Shown: piece after piece, positions 44,213-52,671 of the stretch
Position numbering within the stretch: position 1 is the first letter of the stretch
Layout: every line of letters begins with the position of its first letter
Source of the DNA: Paenarthrobacter histidinolovorans
GTDB lineage: Bacteria > Actinomycetota > Actinomycetes > Actinomycetales > Micrococcaceae
Direction: 5' to 3'
Length of the DNA: 64,000 nucleotides
Assembly (NCBI RefSeq): GCF_014647595.1
Contig: NZ_BMPM01000009.1
Coordinates: forward strand, 124,001-188,000
Position numbers and translations under genes: made by a program
Notes under the pieces: model-generated
What the model was told of the DNA's origin: nothing
Database searches by the model: none
The model's input: only the letters and a program-made list of their open reading frames with translations

Positions 44213-45811
44213 TCAGCCCACCAGCTCGTAGGCAGGAGTGGTGAGGAAGTCCGTGTAATCGTCGGAGAGACAAATGTCCTCGATCAGCTTGGACGCCGGC
44301 TCGTAGTACTTGGTGAAGTTCTCATCGCCGAACTCGATGCGCAGGCGCTCGGTTTCTTCGCCCAGGATACGGGTGACCAGTTCGCGGGTCACGGTGTTGC
44401 CCGTGTCCGCGAGGACGGACTTGTTGCGGATCTGCTGCCACACCTGCGAACGGGAGATCTCCGCCGTGGCGGCATCTTCCATGAGGTTGTGGATGGCAAC
44501 GGCGCCGCTGCCGGAGATCCAGACGCCGGTGTAGGCGACGGCGACGTACAGGTTCAGGCGCAGGCCTGCCTCCGTGACGGTTCCGCCGGCGGACGCGACG
44601 TCGATGAGCTGCTCAGCGGTGACGTTCACCTCGGGACGCTGCTTGTCCAGCTGGTTGGGACGGTCGCCCAGTACGGAGTCGAAGACTTCGCGGCAGGTGG
44701 ACACGAGGTCCGGGTGGGCCACCCAGGAGCCGTCGAAGCCATCATTTGCTTCGCGGGTCTTGTCGGCGCGGACCTTGTCGAAGGCGGCGGCGGTGACGTC
44801 GGGCTGCTTGCGGTTGGGGATGACGGCGGCCATGCCACCCATGGCGAAGGCGCCGCGCTTGTGGCAGGTCTTGACCAGGAGTTCGGTGTAGGCGCGCATG
44901 AACGGTGCCGTCATGGCAACGGTGGCGCGGTCCGGGAGGACGAACTCTTCGCCGGCATCACGGAAGTACTTGATGATGCTGAAGAGGTAATCCCAGCGGC
45001 CGGCGTTCAGGCCCGAGGCGTGGTCACGCAGTTCGTAGAGGATCTCGTCCATCTCGAACGCCGCCGGGATGGTCTCGATGAGCACAGTGGCGCGGACGCT
45101 GCCCTGCGGAATGCCCAGGAAGTCCTGCGCGAAGACGAAGACGTCGTTCCAGAGGCGGGCCTCCAGATGGCTCTCCATCTTGGGCAGGTAGTAGTACGGG
45201 CCATGGCCGTTGAGGAGAAGCTGCTTGGCGATGTGGAAGAAGTGCAGGCCGAAGTCCACCAACGCGCCCACGGCGGGTTCGCCGTCGATCAGCAGGTGGC
45301 TCTCTTCCATGTGCCAGCCGCGGGGACGGGCCACAACAACAGCCAGGGGAGCGTCCGTGCGGAGGCGGTATTCCTTGCCTTCGGGGGAGGTATAGCTCAG
45401 GGTTCCCTGGGCGGCGTCGCGGAGGTTCAGGATGGCGTCGATGACGTTGGGCCATGTGGGCGTGCTGGCGTCTTCGAGGTCCGCAAGCCATACTTTGGCG
45501 CCGGAGTTGAGGGCGTTGATGGCCATCTTGGCCGGGGTTGCCGGGCCGGTCATCTCAACGCGGCGGTCCTGCAAGGCTGCCGGTGCCTCGGCGACCTTCC
45601 AGTCGCCGTCGCGGATTTCCTGTGTCTCCGGGAGGAAGTCCAGGCGGCTGGTGTCCGCAACCTTCTGGCGCTTGACCTTGCGGGCCTCCAGGAGTTCATT
45701 GCGGGTACCGGCGAAACGCTGGTGCAGTTCTTCGATGAAGGCCAGTGCCTTGGGGGTGAGGATTTCCTCGGCGCGATCGATCGGCCGGGGATCGGTGACT
45801 GTGATAGCCAT
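44213..45811 (-). CDS. aceB: Malate synthase A
   Basis: 532 residues. Signature segments: TDGIDRAEEILTPKALAFIEELH-like start, VVVARPRGWHMEESHLLIDGE (catalytic Arg), ATVLIETIPAAFEMDEILYEL (metal Glu), LNAGRWDYLFSIIKYF and DGSWVAHPDLV (catalytic Asp region). It condenses glyoxylate with acetyl-CoA to malate. No isocitrate lyase is close, so in this operon it probably handles glyoxylate from ureidoglycolate. AAAAGGAA precedes ATG 45811; 17 bases follow malic enzyme. Confidence 0.93.
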   Translation of the reverse strand: MAITVTDPRPIDRAEEILTPKALAFIEELHQRFAGTRNELLEARKVKRQKVADTSRLDFLPETQEIRDGDWKVAEAPAALQDRRVEMTGPATPAKMAINALNSGAKVWLADLEDASTPTWPNVIDAILNLRDAAQGTLSYTSPEGKEYRLRTDAPLAVVVARPRGWHMEESHLLIDGEPAVGALVDFGLHFFHIAKQLLLNGHGPYYYLPKMESHLEARLWNDVFVFAQDFLGIPQGSVRATVLIETIPAAFEMDEILYELRDHASGLNAGRWDYLFSIIKYFRDAGEEFVLPDRATVAMTAPFMRAYTELLVKTCHKRGAFAMGGMAAVIPNRKQPDVTAAAFDKVRADKTREANDGFDGSWVAHPDLVSTCREVFDSVLGDRPNQLDKQRPEVNVTAEQLIDVASAGGTVTEAGLRLNLYVAVAYTGVWISGSGAVAIHNLMEDAATAEISRSQVWQQIRNKSVLADTGNTVTRELVTRILGEETERLRIEFGDENFTKYYEPASKLIEDICLSDDYTDFLTTPAYELVG

Positions 45812-45828
45812 GTGAGCGGATTCCTTTT

Positions 45829-47229
45829 CTAGAGTGCGCTGGCGGCGTTGGCGTGCGCAGCGTTGGCTACGGCGGTCGCTACATCGGCGGCAACATGGGG
45901 ATCGAAGACGCTGGGGATAATGTAACTCGCGTTCAGCTCGTCGTCAGCTACCCGGTTGGCGATTGCCTCGGCTGCGGCTACCAGCATGTCCGGCGTGATG
46001 TCCGATGCTCCGGCATCCAACAGGCCCCGGAAGAAGCCGGGGAAGGCCAGCACGTTGTTGATCTGGTTCGGGAAGTCGCTGCGACCGGTGGCGACCACGG
46101 CTGCGTGCTTGGAGGCAACCACAGGATCGATTTCCGGCGTCGGGTTGGCCATGGCGAACACGATCGCGTCTTCGGCCATGGAGGCAACCTGTTCTTCGCC
46201 GATCACGTGCGGGGCGGAGACGCCGATGAAGACGTCCGCTCCCTTGAGGGCGTCGTGCAGGGTGCCGGAGAAACCCTCTTCGTTGGTGTTCGCGGCAATC
46301 CAGCTGCGGTGTTCGTCGTCGTACTTCTCACCCGAGTGGATGGCGCCTGAGCGGCCGGCGGCAATGATGTGCTGCGCGCCCTGGGCTTTGAGGAGCTGGA
46401 TGATGGCGGAACCGGCAGCGCCGACGCCCGAGACCACGATCTTCACTTCGGAGAGCTTCTTGTCCACAACGCGGAGGGCGTTGACCAAGGCAGCGAGCGT
46501 GACGATCGCAGTGCCGTGCTGGTCATCGTGGAAGACCGGGATGTCGAGTTCTTCGCGGAGGCGGTTCTCGATTTCGAAGCAGCGCGGCGCGGCGATGTCT
46601 TCGAGGTTGATGCCACCGTAAACAGGAGCCATGGCTTTGGCGATCATGATGATCTCCTCGGTGTCCTGCGTGTCCAGGCAGACCGGCCAGGCGTCCACGT
46701 TGGCGAACTGCTTGAAGAGCGCGGCCTTGCCTTCCATTACGGGAAGGGCGGCGGCGGGGCCGATGTTGCCCAGGCCCAGGACGGCCGAGCCGTCAGTGAG
46801 GACCGCGATGGTGTTGCGCTTGACCGTCAGGTTGCGGGCAGCGGCGGGGTCTTCTGCGATCGCCATGCAAACGCGGGCGACGCCGGGAGTGTAGGCGCGC
46901 GACAGGTCGTCACGGTTGCGCAGGGCTACTTTGGGGACGACCTCGAGCTTGCCGCCCAGGTGCATGAGGAAGGTGCGGTCCGAGACGTGCTGGACGGTGA
47001 CGCCGTCGAGCGCGTTGAGGGCGTCCTTGACGCGGGCTGCGTGGTCGTCGTCGGTGGTGTTGCAGGTGACGTCGACAACGATCGTCTCGTGGTGGGATTC
47101 CGTGACGTCCAGCGCGGTGATTGCTGCACCGGCTGCGCCGACGGCTGCTGCCAGTTCACTGGTAGCGGTGAAGCTCGACGGTGCGGCGACGCGCAGGGTG
47201 ATCGAGTTTCCGGGGCTCGGATTCGCCAT
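45829..47229 (-). CDS. NAD-dependent malic enzyme with N-terminal ACT domain
   Basis: 466 residues. Residues 1-85 form an ACT-like regulatory domain (TLRVAAPSSFTATSELAAAVG); then the malic enzyme: SRAYTPGVARVC, NTIAVLTDGSAVLGLGN, FHDDQHGTAIVTLAAL and VVSGVGAAGSAIIQLL (NAD site). It makes pyruvate and CO2 from malate. AGGAGGAA gives it an ideal site. It is first of the operon and divergent from IclR; ACT suggests amino-acid or purine-derived effector control. Confidence 0.9.
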   Translation of the reverse strand: MANPSPGNSITLRVAAPSSFTATSELAAAVGAAGAAITALDVTESHHETIVVDVTCNTTDDDHAARVKDALNALDGVTVQHVSDRTFLMHLGGKLEVVPKVALRNRDDLSRAYTPGVARVCMAIAEDPAAARNLTVKRNTIAVLTDGSAVLGLGNIGPAAALPVMEGKAALFKQFANVDAWPVCLDTQDTEEIIMIAKAMAPVYGGINLEDIAAPRCFEIENRLREELDIPVFHDDQHGTAIVTLAALVNALRVVDKKLSEVKIVVSGVGAAGSAIIQLLKAQGAQHIIAAGRSGAIHSGEKYDDEHRSWIAANTNEEGFSGTLHDALKGADVFIGVSAPHVIGEEQVASMAEDAIVFAMANPTPEIDPVVASKHAAVVATGRSDFPNQINNVLAFPGFFRGLLDAGASDITPDMLVAAAEAIANRVADDELNASYIIPSVFDPHVAADVATAVANAAHANAASAL

Positions 47230-47450
47230 TGAAATTCCTCCTGTAAGGCCCGTTCCCGGGCCGCCGTTCCAAACTGAATGTTTTCGTATTATGGATATTA
47301 TTATCTACAAAGTGGAAACACAAGCCCTTGTTGGGTCATGTTCGGTGTCATCGCAGAGGTGCCCCTCGTGCTGTATCTTGGGTGTTCTAAGCAATTCTTT
47401 TCACGATGCGGATAAGAGTTGTCGGAATCTGAGTCATTGGAGACAAGGGA
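47230..47450. promoter_or_regulatory. Divergent regulatory region, malic enzyme/IclR
   Basis: The AT-rich part 47275-47325 has -10-like sequences and AGTGGAAACAC at 47311-47321, which is repeated before uricase (51018-51028 on the other strand). IclR-family half-sites often carry TGGAAA. A candidate binding site of the adjacent IclR protein. Confidence 0.4.
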
Positions 47451-48206
47451 ATGGCTGAAAAAGCCTCCGGAGGCGTGCAGTCCGTTGAGCGCGTCTTTGA
47501 ACTGTTGGAACTGATCACGGACGCGGGTGGCGATGTCACCCTGAGCGAGCTCTCGTCGTCCACTGACCTGCCGCTGCCCACCATCCACCGGCTGCTGCGC
47601 ACGCTGGTGTCGCTGGGCTACATCCGGCAGCTGCCCAACCGCCGCTACGCCCTGGGTCCCCGCCTGATCCGGCTCGGTGAAGGCGCCAGCAAGCAGCTTG
47701 GCGCCGTGGCGCGTCCGCAGCTGAAGACCCTGGTGGAACGTCTCGGGGAGACCTCCAACATGGCCGTGTTGGACTCGGACATGGTCATTTACGTGGCCCA
47801 GGTCCCGTCCATGCACTCCATGCGCATGTTCACCGAGGTAGGCCGCCGCGCCCACACGCACGATACCGGCGTGGGCAAAGCCATCCTCGCCCAGCTGGAC
47901 GACGAGGTTGTCCGCGGCATCGTGGCGCGCACCGGCATGCCCACTCCCACGGCCAAGAGCATCGGGGACATCGACTCCCTGCTCGCAGACCTCAAGCTCA
48001 TCCGCGAACGTGGCTACTCCATTGACGAGGAAGAGCAGGAGCTCGGCGTGCGCTGCTTCGCCATGGCCGTGCCCAACGCTCCCACGCCCACGGCGATCTC
48101 GGTCTCCGGCCCCATCACCCGTGTGGACCAGAGCTTCGCGGACCGTGCAGTGCCCATGCTGCGTGAAGCGGCAATGGCGATCTCCGCAGAGCTGAACCAG
48201 AACTAG
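47451..48206 (+). CDS. IclR-family regulator (AllR-like)
   Basis: 251 residues. Winged helix at about 8-70 (SVERVFELLELITDAGGDVTLSELSSSTDLPLPTIHRLLRTLVS) and IclR effector domain (GETSNMAVLDSDMVIYVAQVPS, GKAILAQLDDEVVRGIV, ELGVRCFAMAVPN). AllR proteins of this family respond to glyoxylate or allantoin and repress ureide genes; the position next to the malic enzyme-allE operon fits. Ends at a hairpin with a T run. Confidence 0.87.
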   Translation: MAEKASGGVQSVERVFELLELITDAGGDVTLSELSSSTDLPLPTIHRLLRTLVSLGYIRQLPNRRYALGPRLIRLGEGASKQLGAVARPQLKTLVERLGETSNMAVLDSDMVIYVAQVPSMHSMRMFTEVGRRAHTHDTGVGKAILAQLDDEVVRGIVARTGMPTPTAKSIGDIDSLLADLKLIRERGYSIDEEEQELGVRCFAMAVPNAPTPTAISVSGPITRVDQSFADRAVPMLREAAMAISAELNQN

Positions 48207-48234
48207 CTTTCCCAACCCCGCCGAGTCGGCATTT

Positions 48235-48269
48235 GATGGCAATGTTCCTCGAGAACATTGCCATCTTTT
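48235..48269 (+). terminator. Rho-independent terminator of IclR gene
   Basis: Perfect 13-bp arms (48235-48247 and 48253-48265) with TTTT after. Confidence 0.85.
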
Positions 48270-48308
48270 GTCATCTGGGCGCTCTTGTCATCTGCGCGGG
48301 GAAACAAG

Positions 48309-48349
48309 AAGGCGGCAGTGTCCCCCAAGGAAACACTGCCGCCTTTTGT
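48309..48349. terminator. Second hairpin, likely bidirectional terminator
   Basis: Perfect 13-bp arms AAGGCGGCAGTGT (48309-48321) and 48333-48345, T-rich after on the plus strand and A-rich (T on minus) before. It serves the permease gene from the other side. Both hairpins sit next to the repeats TTGTCATCTG at 48268, 48285 and 48346. Confidence 0.75.
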
Positions 48350-48365
48350 CATCTGCGGACCGGAG

Positions 48366-49883
48366 CTAGTGCTCTGACGCGCTGGATGTCTTGAGCGGAA
48401 CTTCGTTGCCATCCGCATCGATCAGCTTGCCGTTTTCGAAGCGGTCGCCTTCGCTGAGGCACTTGATGTCCTCTTCGCTGACGATCCGGTCCGTACCGGC
48501 GACGAATACCGACTGGTTGTCCGAATTGCCGGCCTTGAAGTGGTTGAAGAGGATGTTCAGGATGATCGCCATGACCGCGGCGGAGCTGATGCCGGAGTGG
48601 AAGATCGTGGAGAACCAAGACGGGAACTGGTCGTAGAACTTCGGGGCGGCGATCGGGATCATGCCGAAGCCGATGGAAGCGGCCACGATGATCAGGTTCA
48701 TGTTGTTCTTGTACTCAACCTTGGCCAGGGTGCGGATACCACTGGCTGCCACCGTACCGAACAGCACGACGCCGGCACCGCCCAGGACGGGCGTCGGAAC
48801 CGCTGCGACAACCCGGCCCAGGATCGGCAGGAGACCGAGGATCACCAGGATGAGCCCGCCGGCGCTGACCACGAAGCGGCTCTTGATACCCGTGATGGCT
48901 ACCAGGCCAACATTTTGGGCGAAGGCGCTCTGGGTGAAGGAGTTGAACAGCGGGGAGATGGCGCTGGAGAGCATGTCGGCGCGGAGGCCGTCACCGATGC
49001 GGCGGGAGTCAACCTTGGTGTCCACGATTTCGCCCACTGCGATGATGTCCGCCGAGGTCTCGGTGAGGGTCACCAGGATGACGATGAGCATGGAGATGAT
49101 GGCGGCAATTTCAAAGGTCGGAGCACCGAACGCGAACGGCGTGGGGAATGCCACGATGTCGCCCTGGCCCACCTTGGAGAAGTCAGCCATGCCTGCAATG
49201 AGCGCGATGATGGTGCCGATCACCATGGCCAGCAGGATCGAGAGCCGTGAAATGGCGGCGTTGCCCACCTTGCTCAGGAGCAGGACGATGCCCATGGTGG
49301 CTGCGGCGAGCCCGATGTTGGACACGCTGCCGTAGTTGTCGGCCTTGGCGTTGCCGCCCATTGCCCAGTTCGCGGCAACCGGCATCAGTGTCAGGCCAAT
49401 GGTGGTGATGACGGTGCCTGTGACCACCGGCGGGAAGAATTTGATGATCTTGGAGAACAGGGGAGTGATCGCCAGGCCAATCAGTGATGCCACGATCACC
49501 GAACCGAAGACTGCCTGGATCCCGCCACCGCCTTGGACGATTGCCACCATGGTGGAAACGCCTGCGAAGGAAACGCCCTGGACCAGCGGCAACTGCGAGC
49601 CGAACCACGGGATGCCTACCGTCTGGAGGATGGTGGCCAGGCCACCAACGAACAAACAGGCGGCAATAAGAAGGCCGATGTCCTGCGAGGACATGCCGGC
49701 GGCTGCACCGATGATCAGCGGCGGGGCAATGATTCCGCCGTACATGGTGAGGACGTGCTGGAAGCCGTAGGCGAAAGTGCTTCCAAGAGAAAGACGCTTG
49801 TCCTCGGGCCGTTCCGGACGGTGCGACTGTTGCTTCTGGGAAGCGGTGGTATTCGCGGGGCGGGATTTTTTCTTGATGTTCAT
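48366..49883 (-). CDS. NCS2 urate/xanthine permease
   Basis: 505 residues, about 12-14 helices. NCS2 signatures: GIPWFGSQLPLVQGVSFAG near residue 110 (with Gln and conserved turns), VTLTETSADIIAVGEIV containing the essential Glu, and NVGLVAITGIKSRFVVSAGGLILV. It imports purine bases with a proton or sodium. It follows uricase, so urate or xanthine is the likely substrate. The first 25 residues and last 65 are hydrophilic. Confidence 0.9.
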   Translation of the reverse strand: MNIKKKSRPANTTASQKQQSHRPERPEDKRLSLGSTFAYGFQHVLTMYGGIIAPPLIIGAAAGMSSQDIGLLIAACLFVGGLATILQTVGIPWFGSQLPLVQGVSFAGVSTMVAIVQGGGGIQAVFGSVIVASLIGLAITPLFSKIIKFFPPVVTGTVITTIGLTLMPVAANWAMGGNAKADNYGSVSNIGLAAATMGIVLLLSKVGNAAISRLSILLAMVIGTIIALIAGMADFSKVGQGDIVAFPTPFAFGAPTFEIAAIISMLIVILVTLTETSADIIAVGEIVDTKVDSRRIGDGLRADMLSSAISPLFNSFTQSAFAQNVGLVAITGIKSRFVVSAGGLILVILGLLPILGRVVAAVPTPVLGGAGVVLFGTVAASGIRTLAKVEYKNNMNLIIVAASIGFGMIPIAAPKFYDQFPSWFSTIFHSGISSAAVMAIILNILFNHFKAGNSDNQSVFVAGTDRIVSEEDIKCLSEGDRFENGKLIDADGNEVPLKTSSASEH

Positions 49884-49978
49884 GGCAGACTTCCTGGGTT
49901 CATGGCAGACGTCTTCGTCTGGCTAACTGTGTCTGGCTAACAAAATCTTTGGAGTTGTGGGGTTTTTGGGGTCGGGTT

Positions 49979-50030
49979 TGTGTGCAGGCCAGGCCCGCTG
50001 CGGGGCGGCTGGGGGCCGGACCTGCACACA
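49979..50030 (-). terminator. Hairpin between uricase and permease
   Basis: Perfect 10-bp arms (TGTGTGCAGG and complement) enclose GC-rich inner pairs. It is past the uricase stop and may lower readthrough into the permease gene. Confidence 0.6.
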
Positions 50031-50051
50031 GATCCCTTGGGGTGTTGCTGC

Positions 50052-50966
50052 TTAGCAGAAGCCGGCGATGCCGCTCCAGGCAACAGGTGCAGCGTCGATG
50101 TTCTCGCGCTGGACAGTTGCTTCGATGAGGCCGTACGGGCGATCCGCGGCGAAGAAGACCTCGTTGGGGTTGTCCAGGCCGAACGGGCTCAGGTCAACCA
50201 GGAAGTGGTGCTTGTTGGGCATGGAGAACTTGATCTCGGCCACTTCGCTGTGGGCTTCCAGAACCTTCTTGCCCATGTCGAACAGCGTCTGCTGCAGTGC
50301 GTGGGAGTAGTTTTCGGTGAAGCCTTCCAGCAGGAGCGCCTTGATGTCGTCGTAGCTCTTGTTGAAGTCGGTGCCGGCGACGTCCAGGTTGGTGTTGTAG
50401 CGCCAGCGGGCGGAAACGTCGGTGGCGAGGATGCGGTCGGTGGTCTCCGGCAGGGTGGTGTACTTGTCGCGCGGGTAGCCGACAAAGCCGGACTGCGTGG
50501 TCTTGAGGACGGTCAGGTCCTTGAGGCCGGAAATCACGTGGGTGGTTGCGCCGTCACGGACCACGACGGCGGTACGCACCTCTTGCCCGTTGCGGACGAA
50601 GCTGTGGTCGTGTCCTTCGCCATGTGCCTGGATGCGATCCCAGCTGTAGGCCTCCGCTTCCCAACGGCCGCCTGTGACCCAGTCGAATCCACCGGTGAAG
50701 TGGTCCGCGAGGCGCAGGAGGAAGGATTCGGGCGAGCCGATGCCTTCACGGGCGAACGCGTAGACGGTGTTCTTCTGGGTGTCGGTGGCAACCACGTGGC
50801 CGTTGTCGCCTTCAAGGTGTGCTGCCTGGAAATCTCCGCGCAGCTGCGAGGTGACGTTCAGGTCTTCGATGTGGTGGCGATCAGTATCCCGAGTGACCTT
50901 GACGACGCGGACTTCTGCTTTGCCGTACTGGTTTTCGCCGAGGACGATGTTGTTGCTCATGGTCAT
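50052..50966 (-). CDS. Urate oxidase (uricase)
   Basis: 304 residues, two T-fold halves without cofactor: LGENQYGKAEVRVVKVTRDTDRH, HLEGDNGHVVATDTQKNTVYAFA (catalytic Thr-Asp in NGHVVATDTQKN), TTQSGFVGYPRDKYTTLPET (conserved QSGF) and PNKHHFLVDLSPFGLDNPNEVF (His). It oxidises urate to 5-hydroxyisourate with oxygen. No hydroxyisourate hydrolase or OHCU decarboxylase is next to it. Two close ATGs (50966, 50960) are both possible; the site upstream is weak. Confidence 0.93.
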   Translation of the reverse strand: MTMSNNIVLGENQYGKAEVRVVKVTRDTDRHHIEDLNVTSQLRGDFQAAHLEGDNGHVVATDTQKNTVYAFAREGIGSPESFLLRLADHFTGGFDWVTGGRWEAEAYSWDRIQAHGEGHDHSFVRNGQEVRTAVVVRDGATTHVISGLKDLTVLKTTQSGFVGYPRDKYTTLPETTDRILATDVSARWRYNTNLDVAGTDFNKSYDDIKALLLEGFTENYSHALQQTLFDMGKKVLEAHSEVAEIKFSMPNKHHFLVDLSPFGLDNPNEVFFAADRPYGLIEATVQRENIDAAPVAWSGIAGFC

Positions 50967-51334
50967 ATCCCAACTTCTGTGAGGTGGAACCTACGTTCCA
51001 TCAATGAAATTAAGCGCGTGTTTCCACTGCGTTTCTGGTGGCGCCGACCCAACAAAAAAGAGCCGGCATCCATGGATGCCAGCTCATTACGACCCTGCCT
51101 GCTGCTCTCAGGTTACGTGACCTACGCCACGAACTCATTCGAGAGTAGCGCATGATTTCGAGTTGTGTATATGGGTTTTCGAGGATCGTTATGAACAACC
51201 CGAATGTGACCGGGGCAACTTCATGTCGCCGCAGAAGGGTCTTGACGGCTCGTTTCCCGCCTGCCTACACTTTCCACATAACAATAAAAGTTTTCCGAAG
51301 AGCGGAAACTGTAGGCAAGAAAGAGGAGGAACAG
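50967..51334. promoter_or_regulatory. Divergent region: uricase leader and small-ORF promoter
   Basis: 368 bases without a sizeable gene. For the minus strand: AGTGGAAACAC-type site (51018-51028) 50 bases before uricase, and further up a terminator (51054-51085) with pairing segments to about 51165. For the plus strand: TTGACG (51242-51247), 18 bases, TACACT (51266-51271), then the palindrome TTCCG-AAGAG-CGGAA (51293-51307) and AGAGGAGGA before the small ORF. The palindrome has the same half-site and spacing as 56424-56444. Confidence 0.5.
51054..51085 (-). terminator. Intrinsic terminator upstream of uricase
   Basis: 13-bp arms (51060-51072 and 51073-51085, one wobble) followed on the minus strand by six T. 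It stands 90 bases before the uricase start, pointing the same way, so it either ends a small RNA or works as an attenuator. Confidence 0.75.
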
Positions 51335-51511
51335 ATGGACTCGAAGGATACGAACAGCGTCGTGGAATTCCCGGCACCGGGTCAGGAACTGTACCTGCCC
51401 TTTGGTTCGACAGATCCGGACTTCTACATTCCGGCCGACTGTGATCGCAAAGCCGGCGGGTTCTCCCGTTGGCTGCGTGCGCTTCCGGTGTTCGGCCGGC
51501 AGCGCCCCTGA
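51335..51511 (+). CDS. Small protein of 58 residues, unknown
   Basis: I do not recognise it. The frame has a strong site (AGAGGAGGA, 5 bases before ATG) and a good promoter 64 bases upstream with an operator-like palindrome. The product is soluble, with a Pro-rich acidic half (FPAPGQELYLPFGSTDPDFY) and a basic end (RKAGGFSRWLRALPVFGRQR) that could form an amphipathic helix. It is divergent from uricase and may be part of the purine regulon. No database search was possible. Confidence 0.6.
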   Translation: MDSKDTNSVVEFPAPGQELYLPFGSTDPDFYIPADCDRKAGGFSRWLRALPVFGRQRP

Positions 51512-51668
51512 TCTTCCTCAGCGGCACCCTCTCCTCGTAGCTCGGACAGGGAACCCAGCCGCTGCGGGAATCGGCGGGTAGGACTCTGCGCAACAGAGCC
51601 GAAGCGGGCGGCATCTGGGGAGGTGTCGCCCGCTTTGTTGCGCCCGGGCCGTCTCATTCTTTCGCCGA

Positions 51669-51709
51669 TTCGATGCTGCGCTGCGGACCGTGCCATGCGC
51701 AGCATCGAA
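51669..51709. repeat. Palindromic repeat, family 2 copy F
   Basis: Perfect 13-bp arms TTCGATGCTGCGC (51669-51681) and 51697-51709. Reverse strand shares CGCATGGCACGGT-N-CGCAGCG with the element at 54811. It is just beyond the nuclease-domain gene's 3' end. Confidence 0.75.
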
Positions 51710-51741
51710 ATCGCAGCGGACCCCCGAAATGGGCATCCGCG

Positions 51742-52671
51742 TCATCGGCCTAATGCACGCAACACCCTCATTTTGAACTCCTGTTCCCGGTACAAGTCCC
51801 GCCAGCGGATGCGGATGAACGTCCACCCGAGTTCGGTCAAGGCCTTCTCCCGCTGCCGTTCCTGGTAGAGCACCTCCGCGGTGGGTGCGTAATCGAAGCA
51901 CTTGGCCTTCCCATCGAACTCGAGCGCCACCTTCTTTTCCCGCCAAGCCAGGTCCAGCCTGTGCTTACCTTCCGCTGACAAAACCTCGACCTGCAGATCC
52001 GGCATTTCGATTCGGAGGCGTTGGAGCAACTCGCGGGTCAGGGTTTCGCCTGGTGATTCCGATCTGGCATCAGCGTTCACCAACGCCTTGCGAAGCGCCG
52101 CCACGCCGTTTCGTCCCCTTAGTTGGTCGCACATCCGCTGCATTTGCGCCCTGTCAGCGCCCAAGCGCAGGGCATGATCCATGAGGACCAGGGATTGGCG
52201 GTCATTCAGGATGAGGCAGCTGTCCACGACTGTTCGTTCCAAGGAGGTGCACGCCATGCCCCTGACGGTCCGGATATCGCCGGGTTCCAGTGTCCGGGTG
52301 TGTGGAGCAACATCCATCCCGTGCGAAGAGCGCGATGCGGTGGTGGGGGTGGTGATATGCACCTGGCCGTCCACATCCAACAGGAACAGCCCATGGAGTC
52401 GTGCCGCGGAGGTGTGGCTGTAGACGAAGCCGCGTGCCGACGTCGTCAGCGTCCCATGGGCGTGTGCGGCAATCAGCTGCAGGCTCCGTACAGAAGGTTT
52501 CTGGGCTGCCCAGGTACTGCCCCTTAGGTAGCACCCCCTGCGAAGCCTCACTAATTCCCCGCTGCGCACCAGGGAAGCAATCTTCCTGTCGTTCAAGCCA
52601 GCTTGGTGGAGTTCATTGGTTCGCCATAGATCCATGCCTTCCGGAAGCAGGTGCTGGGAATTCCTCGTCAT
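51742..52671 (-). CDS. AbiEi-like winged helix with DUF559/Vsr-type nuclease domain
   Basis: 309 residues. Residues about 10-60 are the AbiEi antitoxin-type winged helix (LWRTNELHQAGLNDRKIASLVRSGELVRLRRGCY); the middle is alpha/beta of unknown role (GMACTSLERTVVDSC); residues 205-309 carry a PD-(D/E)XK core (HRLDLAWREKKVALEFDGKAK, then a C-terminal LTELGWTFIRIRW). No toxin gene is beside it. Such solitary genes are common in actinobacteria and unexplained. Start is uncertain: ATG 52671 or GTG 52701. It is framed by palindromes at 51669 and 52738. Confidence 0.8.
   Translation of the reverse strand: MTRNSQHLLPEGMDLWRTNELHQAGLNDRKIASLVRSGELVRLRRGCYLRGSTWAAQKPSVRSLQLIAAHAHGTLTTSARGFVYSHTSAARLHGLFLLDVDGQVHITTPTTASRSSHGMDVAPHTRTLEPGDIRTVRGMACTSLERTVVDSCLILNDRQSLVLMDHALRLGADRAQMQRMCDQLRGRNGVAALRKALVNADARSESPGETLTRELLQRLRIEMPDLQVEVLSAEGKHRLDLAWREKKVALEFDGKAKCFDYAPTAEVLYQERQREKALTELGWTFIRIRWRDLYREQEFKMRVLRALGR

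Noticed and set aside
44135..45832. Very long open frame opposite malate synthase
   Set aside because: High GC third positions open the antisense frame; no recognisable domain, and malate synthase motifs are intact.
50996..51009. TTCCA-N4-TGAAA before uricase as a further TTYCG-N5-CGRAA site
   Set aside because: Half-sites lack the CG and the spacer is one base short.
51010..51198. 62-residue Arg-rich frame upstream of uricase as a gene
   Set aside because: It crosses the terminator hairpin, has no ribosome site and no conserved pattern; only the possible leader role is kept as a finding.
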